From Salmonella enterica subsp. houtenae serovar Houten (lineage in GTDB: Bacteria > Pseudomonadota > Gammaproteobacteria > Enterobacterales > Enterobacteriaceae), in contig LS483478.1 in NCBI GenBank assembly GCA_900478215.1, positions 62,001 through 126,000 on the forward strand: DNA of 64,000 nt. The letters run 5' to 3'. The position numbers and the translations under genes are program-made. Under the pieces are notes generated by a model that saw only the letters and a list, made by a program, of their open reading frames with translations, was not told where the DNA came from and made no database searches. This document shows positions 37,113 through 47,117 of this stretch, piece by piece (within the stretch, counting starts at the first letter, position 1; every line of letters begins with the position of its first letter).

Positions 37113-38015
37113 ATGAACTTGCTGCAAATGGATATGAACCTGTTAAAAGTACTGTATGTGCTGCTGGAGACGGGTTCTACGGGAAAAACGGCGCAAAAGC
37201 TGGCTTTATCATCTTCTGCGGTAAGTCATGCGCTAATGAGATTGCGCGATGCGCTAAACGATCCGTTGTTTCGGCGGGAAGGGAACCGCCAGATCCCTAC
37301 GCCTTATGCGCAGGCGCTGCGTGACAAATTGGCGCCGATGTTTGTTTCGCTTAATGAGGAGCTGTTTGGTGATAAAGAGAACGGCTCCCGTTGTTTCCGG
37401 GTGGTACTTCCTCCCGCATTGAACGCGCTGCTTACGCCCGTTCTCGCAGAGAAAGGTCATCTTCATCAGGCGGTGATCGAGTGCCTTCCTTTTGCCCGAC
37501 GACCCTGGCGTGATGAATTGTTGGATAGCTCGGTTGATTTGGTGCTGGCAATTGGCGACCATCAAAAGCAGGTCAGCGCTCTGCATTACGAACGGGTGGG
37601 GACTACGCGTTTGATCGCGGTTTATGGCGCGCCATTGCGTTCACGTCTGGAGAATGCCGCAGCGTTGAATTTTGCTGATCTACAGCATTATCAGCACATT
37701 TACTGTTTGCCGTGGACAAAAGAGAACAACGAACTGGACAGGCAGCAGGCTCGTGCCGGGTTTGAACGTCCGCTGGCGTTTGTTTGTCATGATTACAGTC
37801 AACTTGCGCCTGCTGTCCAGTCGGCGCCGCTGATGGCTATTGTACCGCGCCCCTGGTATGAAAATTTATCCGATAAGCGCGGTCTTTTTGTCCTGCCGCT
37901 TGCCGGAGAGCAGGCGGAAGGCGCTATTTTTATGCAGTATCGGGCTTCGACGGTAGAGTGGAAGCGACGCCTTATTGAAGCCATTCGCCGGAAATTAAAA
38001 ACGTACTACCGATAA
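37113..38015 (+). CDS. LysR-family transcriptional regulator
   Basis: This is a 300-residue LysR protein. The N-terminal winged helix-turn-helix (GSTGKTAQKLALSSSAVSHALMRLR) is followed by a substrate-binding domain. It starts 73 bp from the divergent metallo-beta-lactamase-like gene, the usual position for a LysR regulator of its neighbour. ATGs at 37113, 37128 and 37134 are in frame; the helix-turn-helix begins shortly after, so the start is uncertain by up to seven residues. The ligand is unknown. Confidence 0.88.
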   Translation: MNLLQMDMNLLKVLYVLLETGSTGKTAQKLALSSSAVSHALMRLRDALNDPLFRREGNRQIPTPYAQALRDKLAPMFVSLNEELFGDKENGSRCFRVVLPPALNALLTPVLAEKGHLHQAVIECLPFARRPWRDELLDSSVDLVLAIGDHQKQVSALHYERVGTTRLIAVYGAPLRSRLENAAALNFADLQHYQHIYCLPWTKENNELDRQQARAGFERPLAFVCHDYSQLAPAVQSAPLMAIVPRPWYENLSDKRGLFVLPLAGEQAEGAIFMQYRASTVEWKRRLIEAIRRKLKTYYR

Positions 38016-38064
38016 ACGTGAGAGCCCGCATAAGGCGGGCGCTGTGATATATTGAGCGCCAGAA

Positions 38065-38928
38065 TTACTCGATATTCTGGATCTGCTCGCGCATTTGCTC
38101 GATCAACACTTTTAATTCAATAGCGGAGTTAGTTACCTCAGCGTTGATGGATTTGGACGCCAGGGTATTCGACTCACGGTTAAATTCTTGCATCATGAAG
38201 TCCAGACGGCGGCCTACCGCCTCTTTTTTCTTCAGAATGTTGTAAGTCTCTTTGACGTGCGCCTCCAGGCGATCCAGCTCTTCCGCCACATCAATGCGTT
38301 GCGCCATCATCACCAGTTCTTGTTCCAGACGGTTGTTTTCAAGCTGTACCTGCGCGTCTTCCAGCCTGGCGACCAGGCGTTCACGCTGCCACTGCAAGAT
38401 TTCCGGCATATGCGCGCGAACTTTCGCTACTTCGGCGCTGACGCCTTCCAGTCGTTGTTCAATCAGCGCCTTCAGCGCCTGGCCTTCCGTTTCACGCGCC
38501 ACGATAAAGTCGTCCAGCGTACCGTCCAGCGCGGCTAAAATTTCTGCGGCAATCGCGTCAAGATCCTGTTCCTGAGCCGCCATGACACCTGGCCAGCGCA
38601 AAATATCAACCGGATTGATTTCCCCTTCATCGCTCTGCATTTTGACCCAGTTTGCTGCGCTAACTAATTGTTTCGCGAGCTTTTCATTCAGAATAAGTTC
38701 GCCTTGCGCGCTGGCATCGGGTTCAAAACGCAGCATACATTCGACTTTGCCGCGCGTCAGGCGTGTACGAATGCGTTCGCGCACGACGGGTTCAAGACTA
38801 CGGAACTGTTCCGGCAGACGAAAGTAAGTTTCCAGATAACGCTGATTTACCGAGCGCATTTCCCAGGTCGCGCTACCCCATTCACCCTTGATTTCACGCC
38901 GGGCGTAGGCGGTCATACTGCGGATCAT
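38065..38928 (-). CDS. yicC: YicC endoribonuclease
   Basis: This is a 287-residue member of the YicC/YloC family (MIRSMTAYARREIKGEWG start, C-terminal MMQEFNRESNTLASKS motif). The E. coli protein is a hexameric metal-dependent endoribonuclease that affects RyhB decay. The length equals that of E. coli. It is divergent from rph. Confidence 0.93.
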   Translation of the reverse strand: MIRSMTAYARREIKGEWGSATWEMRSVNQRYLETYFRLPEQFRSLEPVVRERIRTRLTRGKVECMLRFEPDASAQGELILNEKLAKQLVSAANWVKMQSDEGEINPVDILRWPGVMAAQEQDLDAIAAEILAALDGTLDDFIVARETEGQALKALIEQRLEGVSAEVAKVRAHMPEILQWQRERLVARLEDAQVQLENNRLEQELVMMAQRIDVAEELDRLEAHVKETYNILKKKEAVGRRLDFMMQEFNRESNTLASKSINAEVTNSAIELKVLIEQMREQIQNIE

Positions 38929-39053
38929 AGATGTTCCCGTTTTTAAAGGAGAGATGAGGGGATTATAGCTATCCAGGCCTTGTCAGGATAGGAATAACCA
39001 TCGGAAGTCCGTATAATGCGCAGCCACATTCGTTTTAAGCCGGAGATCTCAAT

Positions 39054-39770
39054 ATGCGTCCAGCAGGCCGTAGCGCTAATCAGGTGCGTCCCGTAACCCT
39101 GACCCGTAACTATACAAAACACGCTGAAGGCTCGGTACTGGTCGAATTTGGAGATACCAAAGTGTTGTGCACCGCCTCCATTGAAGAAGGCGTCCCACGT
39201 TTTCTGAAAGGTCAAGGCCAGGGGTGGATCACCGCAGAGTATGGCATGTTGCCTCGTGCTACCCATACCCGTAACGCGCGCGAAGCGGCAAAGGGTAAGC
39301 AGGGCGGTCGTACTATGGAAATTCAGCGTTTGATCGCGCGTGCGTTGCGTGCGGCGGTCGATCTGAAAACGCTCGGCGAATTTACCATTACGCTGGACTG
39401 CGATGTAATCCAGGCCGATGGCGGTACGCGTACAGCGTCTATTACCGGTGCCTGCGTGGCGTTGGCGGATGCGCTGAATAAGTTGGTTGCAAACGGCAAG
39501 CTGAAAACTAATCCGATGAAAGGCATGGTGGCGGCGGTTTCCGTAGGCATCGTTAACGGCGAAGCGATCTGTGATCTGGAATATGTTGAAGATTCCGCCG
39601 CAGAAACCGATATGAACGTCGTGATGACTGAAGACGGCCGCATCATTGAAGTACAGGGCACCGCGGAAGGCGAGCCGTTCAGCCATGATGAACTTCTCAC
39701 TTTGTTGGCGCTGGCCCGAGGGGGAATTGAATCCATTGTGGCGGCGCAGAAGGCGGCGTTAGAAAATTGA
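39054..39770 (+). CDS. rph: RNase PH, intact
   Basis: This is a 238-residue phosphorolytic 3'-5' exoribonuclease that trims tRNA 3' ends. The N-terminus MRPAGRSANQVRPVTLTRNY and the phosphate site region (TRTASITGACVALADAL) are intact. The frame is full length, unlike the rph-1 frameshift of E. coli K-12, so polarity on pyrE is not expected. It is followed directly by the pyrE attenuator. Confidence 0.97.
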   Translation: MRPAGRSANQVRPVTLTRNYTKHAEGSVLVEFGDTKVLCTASIEEGVPRFLKGQGQGWITAEYGMLPRATHTRNAREAAKGKQGGRTMEIQRLIARALRAAVDLKTLGEFTITLDCDVIQADGGTRTASITGACVALADALNKLVANGKLKTNPMKGMVAAVSVGIVNGEAICDLEYVEDSAAETDMNVVMTEDGRIIEVQGTAEGEPFSHDELLTLLALARGGIESIVAAQKAALEN

Positions 39771-39774
39771 TTTT

Positions 39775-39802
39775 AAGGCGACTGAAAAGTCGCCTTTTTT
39801 TT
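39775..39802 (+). terminator. pyrE attenuator
   Basis: The stem AAGGCGACT/AGTCGCCTT with a GAAA tetraloop is followed by eight T residues. It lies four bases after the rph stop and 46 bp before pyrE. In enteric bacteria, translation of rph close to this site at low UTP lets polymerase read into pyrE. Confidence 0.92.
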
Positions 39803-39848
39803 GTCCGTAAATTTCGTAAATGATGAAAGTAAGAAAAGGAGCGAATCC

Positions 39849-40490
39849 ATGAAACCGTATCAGCGCCAGTTTATTGAGTTTGCGCTTAACAAGCAGGTAC
39901 TAAAGTTTGGCGAGTTTACGCTGAAATCCGGGCGTAAAAGCCCCTATTTCTTCAATGCCGGGCTGTTTAATACCGGGCGCGACCTGGCGTTGTTAGGCCG
40001 TTTTTATGCCGAAGCTCTGGTTGATTCTGGTATTGAATTTGATCTGCTGTTTGGCCCCGCATACAAAGGTATTCCGATCGCGACGACGACGGCGGTTGCG
40101 CTGGCGGAACATCACGATAAAGACCTGCCGTACTGCTTTAACCGTAAAGAGGCAAAAGATCATGGCGAAGGCGGGAGTCTGGTGGGCAGCGCGCTACAGG
40201 GCCGCGTGATGCTGGTGGATGACGTGATTACCGCAGGTACGGCGATTCGCGAGTCTATGGAGATTATTCAGGCTCACGGGGCTACGCTGGCTGGCGTACT
40301 GATTTCGCTGGATCGTCAGGAACGTGGCCGCGGCGAGATTTCCGCGATTCAGGAGGTGGAGCGTGACTATGGCTGTAAGGTTATCTCCATCATTACGCTG
40401 AAAGACCTGATTGCCTATCTGGAAGAAAAACCTGATATGGCTGAGCACCTGGCTGCTGTGCGAGCATACCGGGAAGAATTTGGGGTGTAA
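39849..40490 (+). CDS. pyrE: Orotate phosphoribosyltransferase
   Basis: This is a 213-residue enzyme that makes orotidine 5'-monophosphate from orotate and PRPP in pyrimidine synthesis. The PRPP loop [14 protein letters not shown] is visible. The start [13 protein letters not shown] matches the known protein and follows an AAGGAGC ribosome site; open frame upstream lies within the attenuator leader. Its expression is set by the upstream attenuator. Confidence 0.97.
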
Positions 40491-40495
40491 GCGAA

Positions 40496-40570
40496 TTGCC
40501 CGGTGGCACTACACTGCGCTTACCGGGCCTATGTTTCTGTCGCCTGGATAAGGCGTGAGCCGCTATCCGA
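40496..40570. repeat. REP/BIME element between pyrE and slmA
   Basis: TTGCCCGGTGGC...CGCTTACCGGGC and GCCTGGATAAGGCG...CCGCTATCCG are REP units in both orientations between convergent genes. Confidence 0.75.
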
Positions 40571-40576
40571 CCAGCG

Positions 40577-41173
40577 TTACTGTAACTGAGCGGCAATGAG
40601 CGGCCAGCGGGCGTCGAAATCGTCCGTTGGACGGTATTTAAATTCGCTACGCACGAACCGCGAAAGCATACCTTCGCAGAAGGCTAACAGCTGGCTTGCC
40701 AGCAGATTTTCATCCGTCGTGTAGCCTTCGCCTTCACGCATTCTTTTTTCTCGTAACACCTGGCGGAGCTGCGCTTCGATGCGTTCAAAAAGCTGGTTAA
40801 TGCGCCCCTGCAGGCGATCCTGTTCAAACATCAGCGCGTGCCCGGTAAGAATGCGCGTCAGGCCAGGGTTGCGTTCGCCAAACCCCAGAATCAGCAGCAC
40901 AATCAGTCGCAAACGCGTGCTGGTATCTTTTTCATCTTTTAAAATCAGATTGATACGGGTAATCAGACTATCTTCGATAAACTCAATCAGGCTATCGAAC
41001 ATGCGAGTCTTGCTGGGAAAATGGCGGTATAGCGCCGCTTCGGAAACGCCGACCGAGGCCGCCAGTTTTGCCGTCGTGATGCGTTGGCTTCCATCGCTGG
41101 ATTCAAGCATCAGCGCCAGTGACTGAAGTATTTCTTCGCGACGATTCCTTTTCGCAGTTTGTTTTTCTGCCAT
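40577..41173 (-). CDS. slmA: SlmA, nucleoid occlusion protein
   Basis: This is a 198-residue TetR-family DNA-binding protein. The helix-turn-helix (ITTAKLAASVGVSEAALYRHFPSK) lies near residues 32-55. SlmA bound at its chromosomal sites blocks FtsZ assembly over the nucleoid. The length is as in E. coli. It is 109 bp after dut on the same strand. Confidence 0.95.
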   Translation of the reverse strand: MAEKQTAKRNRREEILQSLALMLESSDGSQRITTAKLAASVGVSEAALYRHFPSKTRMFDSLIEFIEDSLITRINLILKDEKDTSTRLRLIVLLILGFGERNPGLTRILTGHALMFEQDRLQGRINQLFERIEAQLRQVLREKRMREGEGYTTDENLLASQLLAFCEGMLSRFVRSEFKYRPTDDFDARWPLIAAQLQ

Positions 41174-41281
41174 GTTACAAAATACCCCTGAAAATAAGCA
41201 CTTGCCAGGCGAGCACCCACGCTATAACCGCAAACTCAACGCTTGCGGCAGTATTATGACGTTATTGGGATGCGTAAAAAT

Positions 41282-41737
41282 TTACTTACGGCCAGAATGA
41301 CCGAAGCCGCCTTCGCCACGTTCGGTGGCGTCAAATGCTTCCACCAGATTAAATTCGGCCTGAATGACCGGAACAAACACCATTTGCGCGATACGTTCGC
41401 CCGGTTCAATGGTAAAACTGTCCTGACCACGGTTCCAGATCGAAACCATCAGTTGCCCCTGATAATCGGAATCAATCAGTCCGACCAGGTTGCCCAGCAC
41501 GATACCATGTTTATGGCCCAGGCCCGAACGCGGCAACATGACTGCCGCCAGTGATGGATCGGCGATATGAATGGCCAGTCCGGTAGGCACCAACGTCGTT
41601 GCGCCAGGCGCCAGTTCTACGGCGTCGTCGAGACAGGCGCGCAGGTCAAGCCCGGCAGAACCAGAAGTAGCATAAGTCGGTAGCGGAAACTGCTGACCAA
41701 CACGCGGGTCCAGAATCTTAACGTCGATTTTTTTCAT
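41282..41737 (-). CDS. dut: dUTP pyrophosphatase
   Basis: This is a 151-residue trimeric dUTPase that makes dUMP and keeps uracil out of DNA. The five family motifs are visible, including LPRSGLGHKHG, GLIDSDYQGQ and the C-terminal RGEGGFGHSG. The start MKKIDVKILDPRVG is the known one; it overlaps the 3' end of coaBC by 20 bp. Confidence 0.96.
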   Translation of the reverse strand: MKKIDVKILDPRVGQQFPLPTYATSGSAGLDLRACLDDAVELAPGATTLVPTGLAIHIADPSLAAVMLPRSGLGHKHGIVLGNLVGLIDSDYQGQLMVSIWNRGQDSFTIEPGERIAQMVFVPVIQAEFNLVEAFDATERGEGGFGHSGRK

Positions 41738-42938
41738 CATAACGGGTCACGATCTCGTCGAGTAATAATTGGCCCAGGAGTGCTTTTCGCTCAAGCGGTA
41801 AGACTTTATCTCCATCCTGCCAGAAAAGGTGTAAAGCGTTGTTGTCGCTATTAAATCCCTGATTTGAAAGTGAAACATCATTTGCACAAATCAGGTCAAG
41901 GTTCTTACGGATACGTTTTTGCCGGGCGTATTCTTCCACATTATTCGTTTCCGCGGCAAACCCAACAACGTAGGGTCGATTGTCACTGAGTGCGGCCACC
42001 CCGGCGATAATGTCCGGGTTTTTGACCATTTTTATTATTAATTCATCACCTTGCGCCGCCTGCTTTTTGATTTTTTCGCTGGCGATAGTCTCTGCGCGAT
42101 AGTCAGCCACGGCAGCGCAGCTAATGAAAATATGCTGTTGTTGAACGGCGGCCTGAACAGCGGCTTCCATGTCCAGCGCAGTTATGACATCAACCCGTTT
42201 TACAAAAGGCGGCGTCGGTAACGAAACGGGACCGGAGACCAGCGTGACATTCGCGCCGCGACGCGCTGCGGCCGCCGCAATAGCGAAGCCCATTTTACCG
42301 GAGCTGTGGTTGGAAATATAACGCACCGGGTCGAGCGGTTCGCGTGTCGGACCTGCCGTAATCATGATATTCAGATGTTGCAGATCGTTGACGGCAGCGA
42401 AATGCGCGGTGGCCTTATCAACGATAACTAATGGGTCCAGCATTCGGCCAGGGCCTACATCGCCGCACGCCTGACTGCCGCTATCCGGCCCCCAAATGAA
42501 CAGGCCGCGAGAGGCGAGCACCTCCAGATTATGTTGCGTGGCGGCAGCGCGGTACATCTGTTGGTTCATGGCCGGAAGAACGGCTACCGGGGCTGGCGTC
42601 GCCAGGCAGATGGTAGAGACTAAATCATTAGCCATACCCGATGCTACACGGGCGATCAGATCGGCGGTCGCGGGGGCAAGAATAACCAGGTCGGCCCATT
42701 TTCCCAACTCGATATGCCCCATCGCGGCTTCGGCGGCAGGGTCAAGCAGACTGTCGGATACGGCATAACCCGACACTGCCTGTAAGCTCAGGGGGGTAAT
42801 AAAGGCTTTTGCCGCCTCGGTCATTGCCACGCGCACGTCAGCGCCGCGCTCACGTAAACGGCGCACCAGCTCCGGCGTTTTATACGCAGCGATACCGCCG
42901 CTAACGCCGAGAACAATTTTTTTACCGGCCAGGCTCAT
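41718..42938 (-). CDS. coaBC: CoaBC, phosphopantothenoylcysteine synthetase/decarboxylase
   Basis: This is a 406-residue bifunctional enzyme of coenzyme A synthesis. The N-terminal flavin-dependent CoaC decarboxylase carries MSLAGKKIVLGVSGGIAAYK, ILAPATADLIARVASGMANDL and MNQQMY. The C-terminal CoaB synthetase (from about residue 190) carries ITAGPTREPLDPVRYISNHSSG. It adds cysteine to 4'-phosphopantothenate and decarboxylates the product. ATGs at 42941 and 42938 are both possible. It is divergent from radC. Confidence 0.95.
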   Translation of the reverse strand: MSLAGKKIVLGVSGGIAAYKTPELVRRLRERGADVRVAMTEAAKAFITPLSLQAVSGYAVSDSLLDPAAEAAMGHIELGKWADLVILAPATADLIARVASGMANDLVSTICLATPAPVAVLPAMNQQMYRAAATQHNLEVLASRGLFIWGPDSGSQACGDVGPGRMLDPLVIVDKATAHFAAVNDLQHLNIMITAGPTREPLDPVRYISNHSSGKMGFAIAAAAARRGANVTLVSGPVSLPTPPFVKRVDVITALDMEAAVQAAVQQQHIFISCAAVADYRAETIASEKIKKQAAQGDELIIKMVKNPDIIAGVAALSDNRPYVVGFAAETNNVEEYARQKRIRKNLDLICANDVSLSNQGFNSDNNALHLFWQDGDKVLPLERKALLGQLLLDEIVTRYDEKNRR

Positions 42939-43113
42939 CATGTCTTTCCTGTTGGGTGACTTTGAAAGGTGGCTATTTTATCACAATCTCTACGGCGTCG
43001 TGTCTTTGCCTGCGCTCCACTTTGCGAGGCGCTACGCAAGAACAAAATCGGGGCGTCGATCTCTCCCAAAGGCTGTGCCACTATGCCGCTTCCTTAAAAA
43101 AGGAGGTGCGCGT

Positions 43114-43779
43114 ATGGATACGTCGGACGGATTATTGCCGCGTGAAAAAATGCTCAGATCCGGCATTGCTTCCCTCAGCGACGTGGAGCTGCTGGCGCTT
43201 TTTTTACGTACCGGCACGCCGGGAAAAGATGTTATGACGTTGGCAAAAGAGATGTTGCAGCGCTTTGGGTCGCTGTATGGTCTGCTGTCGGCGGACTTTG
43301 CGCAGTTTCGCAGCGTAAACGGCATCGGCCTGGCGAAATTCGCGCAGTTGAAAGGCATTGCTGAGCTGGCAAGGCGCTATTACAGCGTGCGCATGAATGA
43401 GGAAAGTGCGTTGCTGAGTCCGGAAATGACGCGGGAATTTCTGCAAAGCCAACTGACGGGCGAAGAGCGTGAGATCTTTCTGGTGATCTTCCTCGATGCC
43501 CAGCATCGGGTGCTTCAGCACAGCCGCCTGTTTTCCGGCACGCTTAACCACGTAGAGGTGCATCCGCGTGAGATTGTCCGGGAAGCGATTAAACTCAATG
43601 CTTCAGCGGTCATTCTGGCGCATAATCACCCTTCAGGCTGCGCAGAGCCAAGTAAAGCGGATAAACTTATCACCGAGCGCGTGATAAAGTGTTGTCAGTT
43701 TATGGATATCCGGGTGCTCGATCACCTGATCATTGGGCGCGGAGAGTACGTTTCTTTTGCCAAACGCGGCTGGATTTAA
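43114..43779 (+). CDS. radC: RadC-family (UPF0758/YicR) protein
   Basis: This is a 221-residue protein with an N-terminal helix-hairpin-helix region (FRSVNGIGLAKFAQLKG) and a C-terminal JAB1/MPN-like metalloprotease-type domain (HNHPSGCAEPSKAD). Its function is unsettled; an early DNA-repair role for RadC was withdrawn. The frame is open 58 codons further upstream, but AGGAGGT at 43101-43107 and the family N-terminus fix the ATG at 43114. Confidence 0.9.
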   Translation: MDTSDGLLPREKMLRSGIASLSDVELLALFLRTGTPGKDVMTLAKEMLQRFGSLYGLLSADFAQFRSVNGIGLAKFAQLKGIAELARRYYSVRMNEESALLSPEMTREFLQSQLTGEEREIFLVIFLDAQHRVLQHSRLFSGTLNHVEVHPREIVREAIKLNASAVILAHNHPSGCAEPSKADKLITERVIKCCQFMDIRVLDHLIIGRGEYVSFAKRGWI

Positions 43780-43996
43780 GATTCTTTGCGCGATCCATCG
43801 GGATCTTTGTCTGTTCGGGACTTGAGCATATCGCCGGGTCAGCGTATACTACGCCACCTTTGAGAATCTCGGGTTTGGCATTTGGGCCTGGCAATCGAGA
43901 GTTCAATAGAACTGCGCGATGACCAGGCTGTAAAGCCTGACGAGGCGCCGATACCCCATACGAAGCTCGAGCTAATTTGATTTTTGGAGAATAGAC

Positions 43997-44233
43997 ATGT
44001 CCCGAGTCTGCCAAGTTACTGGCAAGCGTCCGGTGACCGGTAACAACCGTTCCCACGCACTGAACGCGACTAAACGCCGTTTCCTGCCTAACCTGCACTC
44101 TCACCGTTTCTGGGTTGAGAGCGAGAAGCGTTTTGTCACCCTGCGTGTATCTGCTAAAGGTATGCGTATCATCGATAAAAAAGGCATCGAAACAGTTCTG
44201 TCTGAACTGCGTGCCCGTGGCGAAAAGTACTAA
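43997..44233 (+). CDS. rpmB: 50S ribosomal protein L28
   Basis: This is a 78-residue ribosomal protein ([20 protein letters not shown] start), the same length as in E. coli. A TTGGAGAA ribosome site precedes it. It is the first gene of rpmB-rpmG, with mutM downstream. The 217 bp before it contain a plausible promoter region (GTATAC at about 43843) and a long leader. Confidence 0.98.
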
Positions 44234-44250
44234 GTACTAAGAGGAAATAA

Positions 44251-44421
<171 letters not shown>

Positions 44422-44440
44422 TTCTCGCTTTGATGTAACA

Positions 44441-44466
44441 AAAACCTCGCTTCGGCGGGGTTTTTT
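44441..44466 (+). terminator. rpmBG terminator
   Basis: The stem AACCTCGC/GCGGGGTT (one G-T pair) with a TTCG tetraloop is followed by six or more T residues. It lies between rpmG and mutM, so mutM expression needs read-through or its own promoter. Confidence 0.9.
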
Positions 44467-44518
44467 GTTTTCTGGCCGTCCCCATATTAATAAAACCTGC
44501 CACACCGCCGGAGACACT

Positions 44519-45328
44519 ATGCCTGAATTACCCGAAGTTGAAACCAGCCGCCGGGGTATTGAACCCCATTTAGTTGGCGCCACTATCCTGCACGCCCATA
44601 TCCGTAACGGGCGTCTGCGCTGGCCAGTGTCAGACGAAATTTATCGCCTGAGCGATACGCCTATCCTTAGCGTTCGGCGTCGGGCCAAGTATCTACTGCT
44701 GGAGTTGCCTGACGGCTGGATAATCATTCACCTGGGGATGTCGGGAAGTTTGCGGATACTGTCGGAAGCGCTGCCGGCGGAAAAGCACGACCATGTCGAT
44801 TTGGTGATGAGCAATGGCAAAATTCTACGTTATACCGATCCTCGCCGCTTTGGCGCCTGGTTATGGACCAAAGAGCTGGAAGGGCATAATGTACTGGCGC
44901 ATCTGGGACCGGAGCCGCTAAGCGACGAGTTTAACGGCGAATATTTGCAGCAGAAATGCGCGAAGAAGAAGACGGCGATTAAACCCTGGCTGATGGATAA
45001 CAAGCTGGTGGTCGGCGTGGGGAATATCTACGCCAGCGAGTCGCTGTTTGCCGCTGGTATTCACCCTGACCGCCTGGCGTCGTCACTCTCGACAGAGGAG
45101 TGCGACCTGCTGGCGCGGGTGATTAAAGCCGTTTTGCTGCGCTCTATCGAACAAGGCGGGACAACGCTGAAGGATTTTCTGCAAAGCGATGGAAAACCGG
45201 GCTATTTTGCGCAGGAGTTGCAGGTGTACGGGCGTAAAGGCGAGCCGTGTCGGGTATGTGGTACGCCGATAGTCGCAACGAAACACGCACAGCGTGCGAC
45301 GTTCTATTGCCGTCATTGTCAGAAGTAA
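44519..45328 (+). CDS. mutM: MutM (Fpg), formamidopyrimidine-DNA glycosylase
   Basis: This is a 269-residue glycosylase/AP-lyase that removes 8-oxoguanine. Pro2 and Glu3 after the initiator (MPELPEVETSRRG) are the catalytic residues, Lys57 lies in the RRAKYLL region, and the C-terminal zinc finger has two CxxC pairs (CRVCG and CRHCQ). The start at 44519 is required because Pro must be residue 2. Confidence 0.97.
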   Translation: MPELPEVETSRRGIEPHLVGATILHAHIRNGRLRWPVSDEIYRLSDTPILSVRRRAKYLLLELPDGWIIIHLGMSGSLRILSEALPAEKHDHVDLVMSNGKILRYTDPRRFGAWLWTKELEGHNVLAHLGPEPLSDEFNGEYLQQKCAKKKTAIKPWLMDNKLVVGVGNIYASESLFAAGIHPDRLASSLSTEECDLLARVIKAVLLRSIEQGGTTLKDFLQSDGKPGYFAQELQVYGRKGEPCRVCGTPIVATKHAQRATFYCRHCQK

Positions 45329-45351
45329 AACGCCAGGCCCGGCAAGGAAAC

Positions 45352-45831
45352 TTATTTCAACTTATCCATTAGCGCCTGATGCACATTGTCCGGCAGAAAG
45401 TGGGTCACATCGCCCTGATGGCGCGCCACTTCTTTGACCAGTGACGATGAAATAAACGACCACTCTTTGGACGGCATCAGGAAAACGCTTTCCAGTTGCG
45501 GCATCAGATGGCGATTCATATGCGCCAACTGCATTTCATATTCAAAATCCGCCACCGCGCGCAGACCGCGAATCAGGATATTCGCCTGTCTGTCGCGGGC
45601 GAAATTGGCCATTAGATCGCTAAAGCCCGCCACCTCTACGTTACCCAGGTGTGCGGTCGCTTTTTGCGCCAGCGCCACACGTTCGTCCAGAGTGAACATG
45701 GGTTTCTTACCGGGGCTGGCGGCGATGGCCAGAATGACATGGTCGAACATCTGCGTCGCGCGCGTCACAATATCGAGATGACCGTTAGTAATCGGATCAA
45801 ACGTGCCTGGATAAATCGCCCGTTTTTGCAT
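45352..45831 (-). CDS. coaD: CoaD, phosphopantetheine adenylyltransferase
   Basis: This is a 159-residue nucleotidyltransferase of coenzyme A synthesis that makes dephospho-CoA from 4'-phosphopantetheine and ATP. The motifs GTFDPITNGHLDI and SSSLVKEVARHQGD are visible. The start MQKRAIYPGTFDP is the family start. It follows waaA closely (8 bp) and is probably co-transcribed with it. Confidence 0.95.
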   Translation of the reverse strand: MQKRAIYPGTFDPITNGHLDIVTRATQMFDHVILAIAASPGKKPMFTLDERVALAQKATAHLGNVEVAGFSDLMANFARDRQANILIRGLRAVADFEYEMQLAHMNRHLMPQLESVFLMPSKEWSFISSSLVKEVARHQGDVTHFLPDNVHQALMDKLK

Positions 45832-45839
45832 GACAGCCC

Positions 45840-47117
45840 TCAATGCGTTTTCGGTGGCAGATAAGGTTCCAGCAGTTGCAGCAGACGCTGGAGCGCGCCC
45901 TGATTTTGATACAGCACTTCAACTGCGTGACGTCCGTAGAAATTACGATAATCAGCGTCGGTCAGTAAAGAGGAAACTTCTTTTGCCAGCGTAGCCGCAT
46001 CGGTAATCGTGATAAGTCCGCTCGCCTGCTCCAGACGGGCGCAAATATCCTTAAAGTTAAAGGTATGTGGGCCCATGAGTACCGGAATCGCATGAGCGGC
46101 AGCCTCCAGCGGGTTATGACCGCCGCGTTCAACCAGCGAACCACCGACAAAGGCGAGATCGGCAATCCCATAGAGCAACATTAACTCGCCCATGGTATCG
46201 CCTACCACGATCTGGGTACTGGCGGACGGCACTTCGCCCGAAGAGCGAGTGATGTAGCTTAACCCTGCCTGACGCACAAGATTGATAGCATCCGGGAAAC
46301 GCTCCGGATGGCGGGGCACCAGAATCAGTAATAAATTCGGGAATTGATGTAATAACGCCTGGTGAGCGGCAATAACGATACTCTCTTCGCCGTCGTGGGT
46401 GCTGGTAGCAATCCAGACCGGACGGTGCGGTGCCCACTGGCGGCGTAGCGTAACGGCTTTAGCCGCTAGCTGCGGCGTAACTGAAATATCAAATTTCAGA
46501 CTGCCGGTGACCGTGACTTGATTGTTTTTCGCGCCCAATGCCACAAAGCGTTCGCCATCTTCTTCGTTTTGCGCGGCAATCAGGGTGATACGGCGCAGGA
46601 GCGTACGGACAAACTTGCCAAGCTTCGTATAACCCGCAGCGGAGCGGGCGGAAAGCCGCGCATTAGCGATAACCAGCGGAATATGACGTTTGTGTAGCGC
46701 AGCAATCAGATTTGGCCAGAGCTCAGTCTCCATGATCAATACCAACTTAGGATCAATCTTATTGAGGAAACGATTGAGCGCATCGGGTAAATCATAAGGT
46801 AAGTAAACGTGCTGAACATCGTTGCCAAAGGCAGACTGGACGCGCTCCGAGCCGGTCGGCGTCATGGTCGTTACGGTAATAGGCAGATCGGGATAGCGAT
46901 GACGTAGAGCGCGGACCAATGGGATGGCCGCCAGAGTTTCGCCCACCGAGACGGAATGCAGCATGATTCCGCCTGGTTTCAACGGACGGCGGTAGAATCC
47001 GTAGCGTTCACCCCAGCGCTTACGATAGGCCGGCGCTTTACGTCCACGCACCCAAAGCCGTATCCAGATCAGAGGCTGAATAAGGTAGAGAAGAGTGGTG
47101 TAAAGCAATTCGAGCAT
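45840..47117 (-). CDS. waaA: WaaA (KdtA), bifunctional Kdo transferase
   Basis: This is a 425-residue membrane-associated glycosyltransferase that adds two Kdo residues to lipid IVA, the first step of core assembly. It has one N-terminal hydrophobic anchor and a GT-B fold (GT30), including SVGETLAAIPL and FVGGSLVERGGHNPLE. It is divergent from the waaQ operon and 8 bp upstream of coaD, as in E. coli. Confidence 0.96.
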   Translation of the reverse strand: MLELLYTTLLYLIQPLIWIRLWVRGRKAPAYRKRWGERYGFYRRPLKPGGIMLHSVSVGETLAAIPLVRALRHRYPDLPITVTTMTPTGSERVQSAFGNDVQHVYLPYDLPDALNRFLNKIDPKLVLIMETELWPNLIAALHKRHIPLVIANARLSARSAAGYTKLGKFVRTLLRRITLIAAQNEEDGERFVALGAKNNQVTVTGSLKFDISVTPQLAAKAVTLRRQWAPHRPVWIATSTHDGEESIVIAAHQALLHQFPNLLLILVPRHPERFPDAINLVRQAGLSYITRSSGEVPSASTQIVVGDTMGELMLLYGIADLAFVGGSLVERGGHNPLEAAAHAIPVLMGPHTFNFKDICARLEQASGLITITDAATLAKEVSSLLTDADYRNFYGRHAVEVLYQNQGALQRLLQLLEPYLPPKTH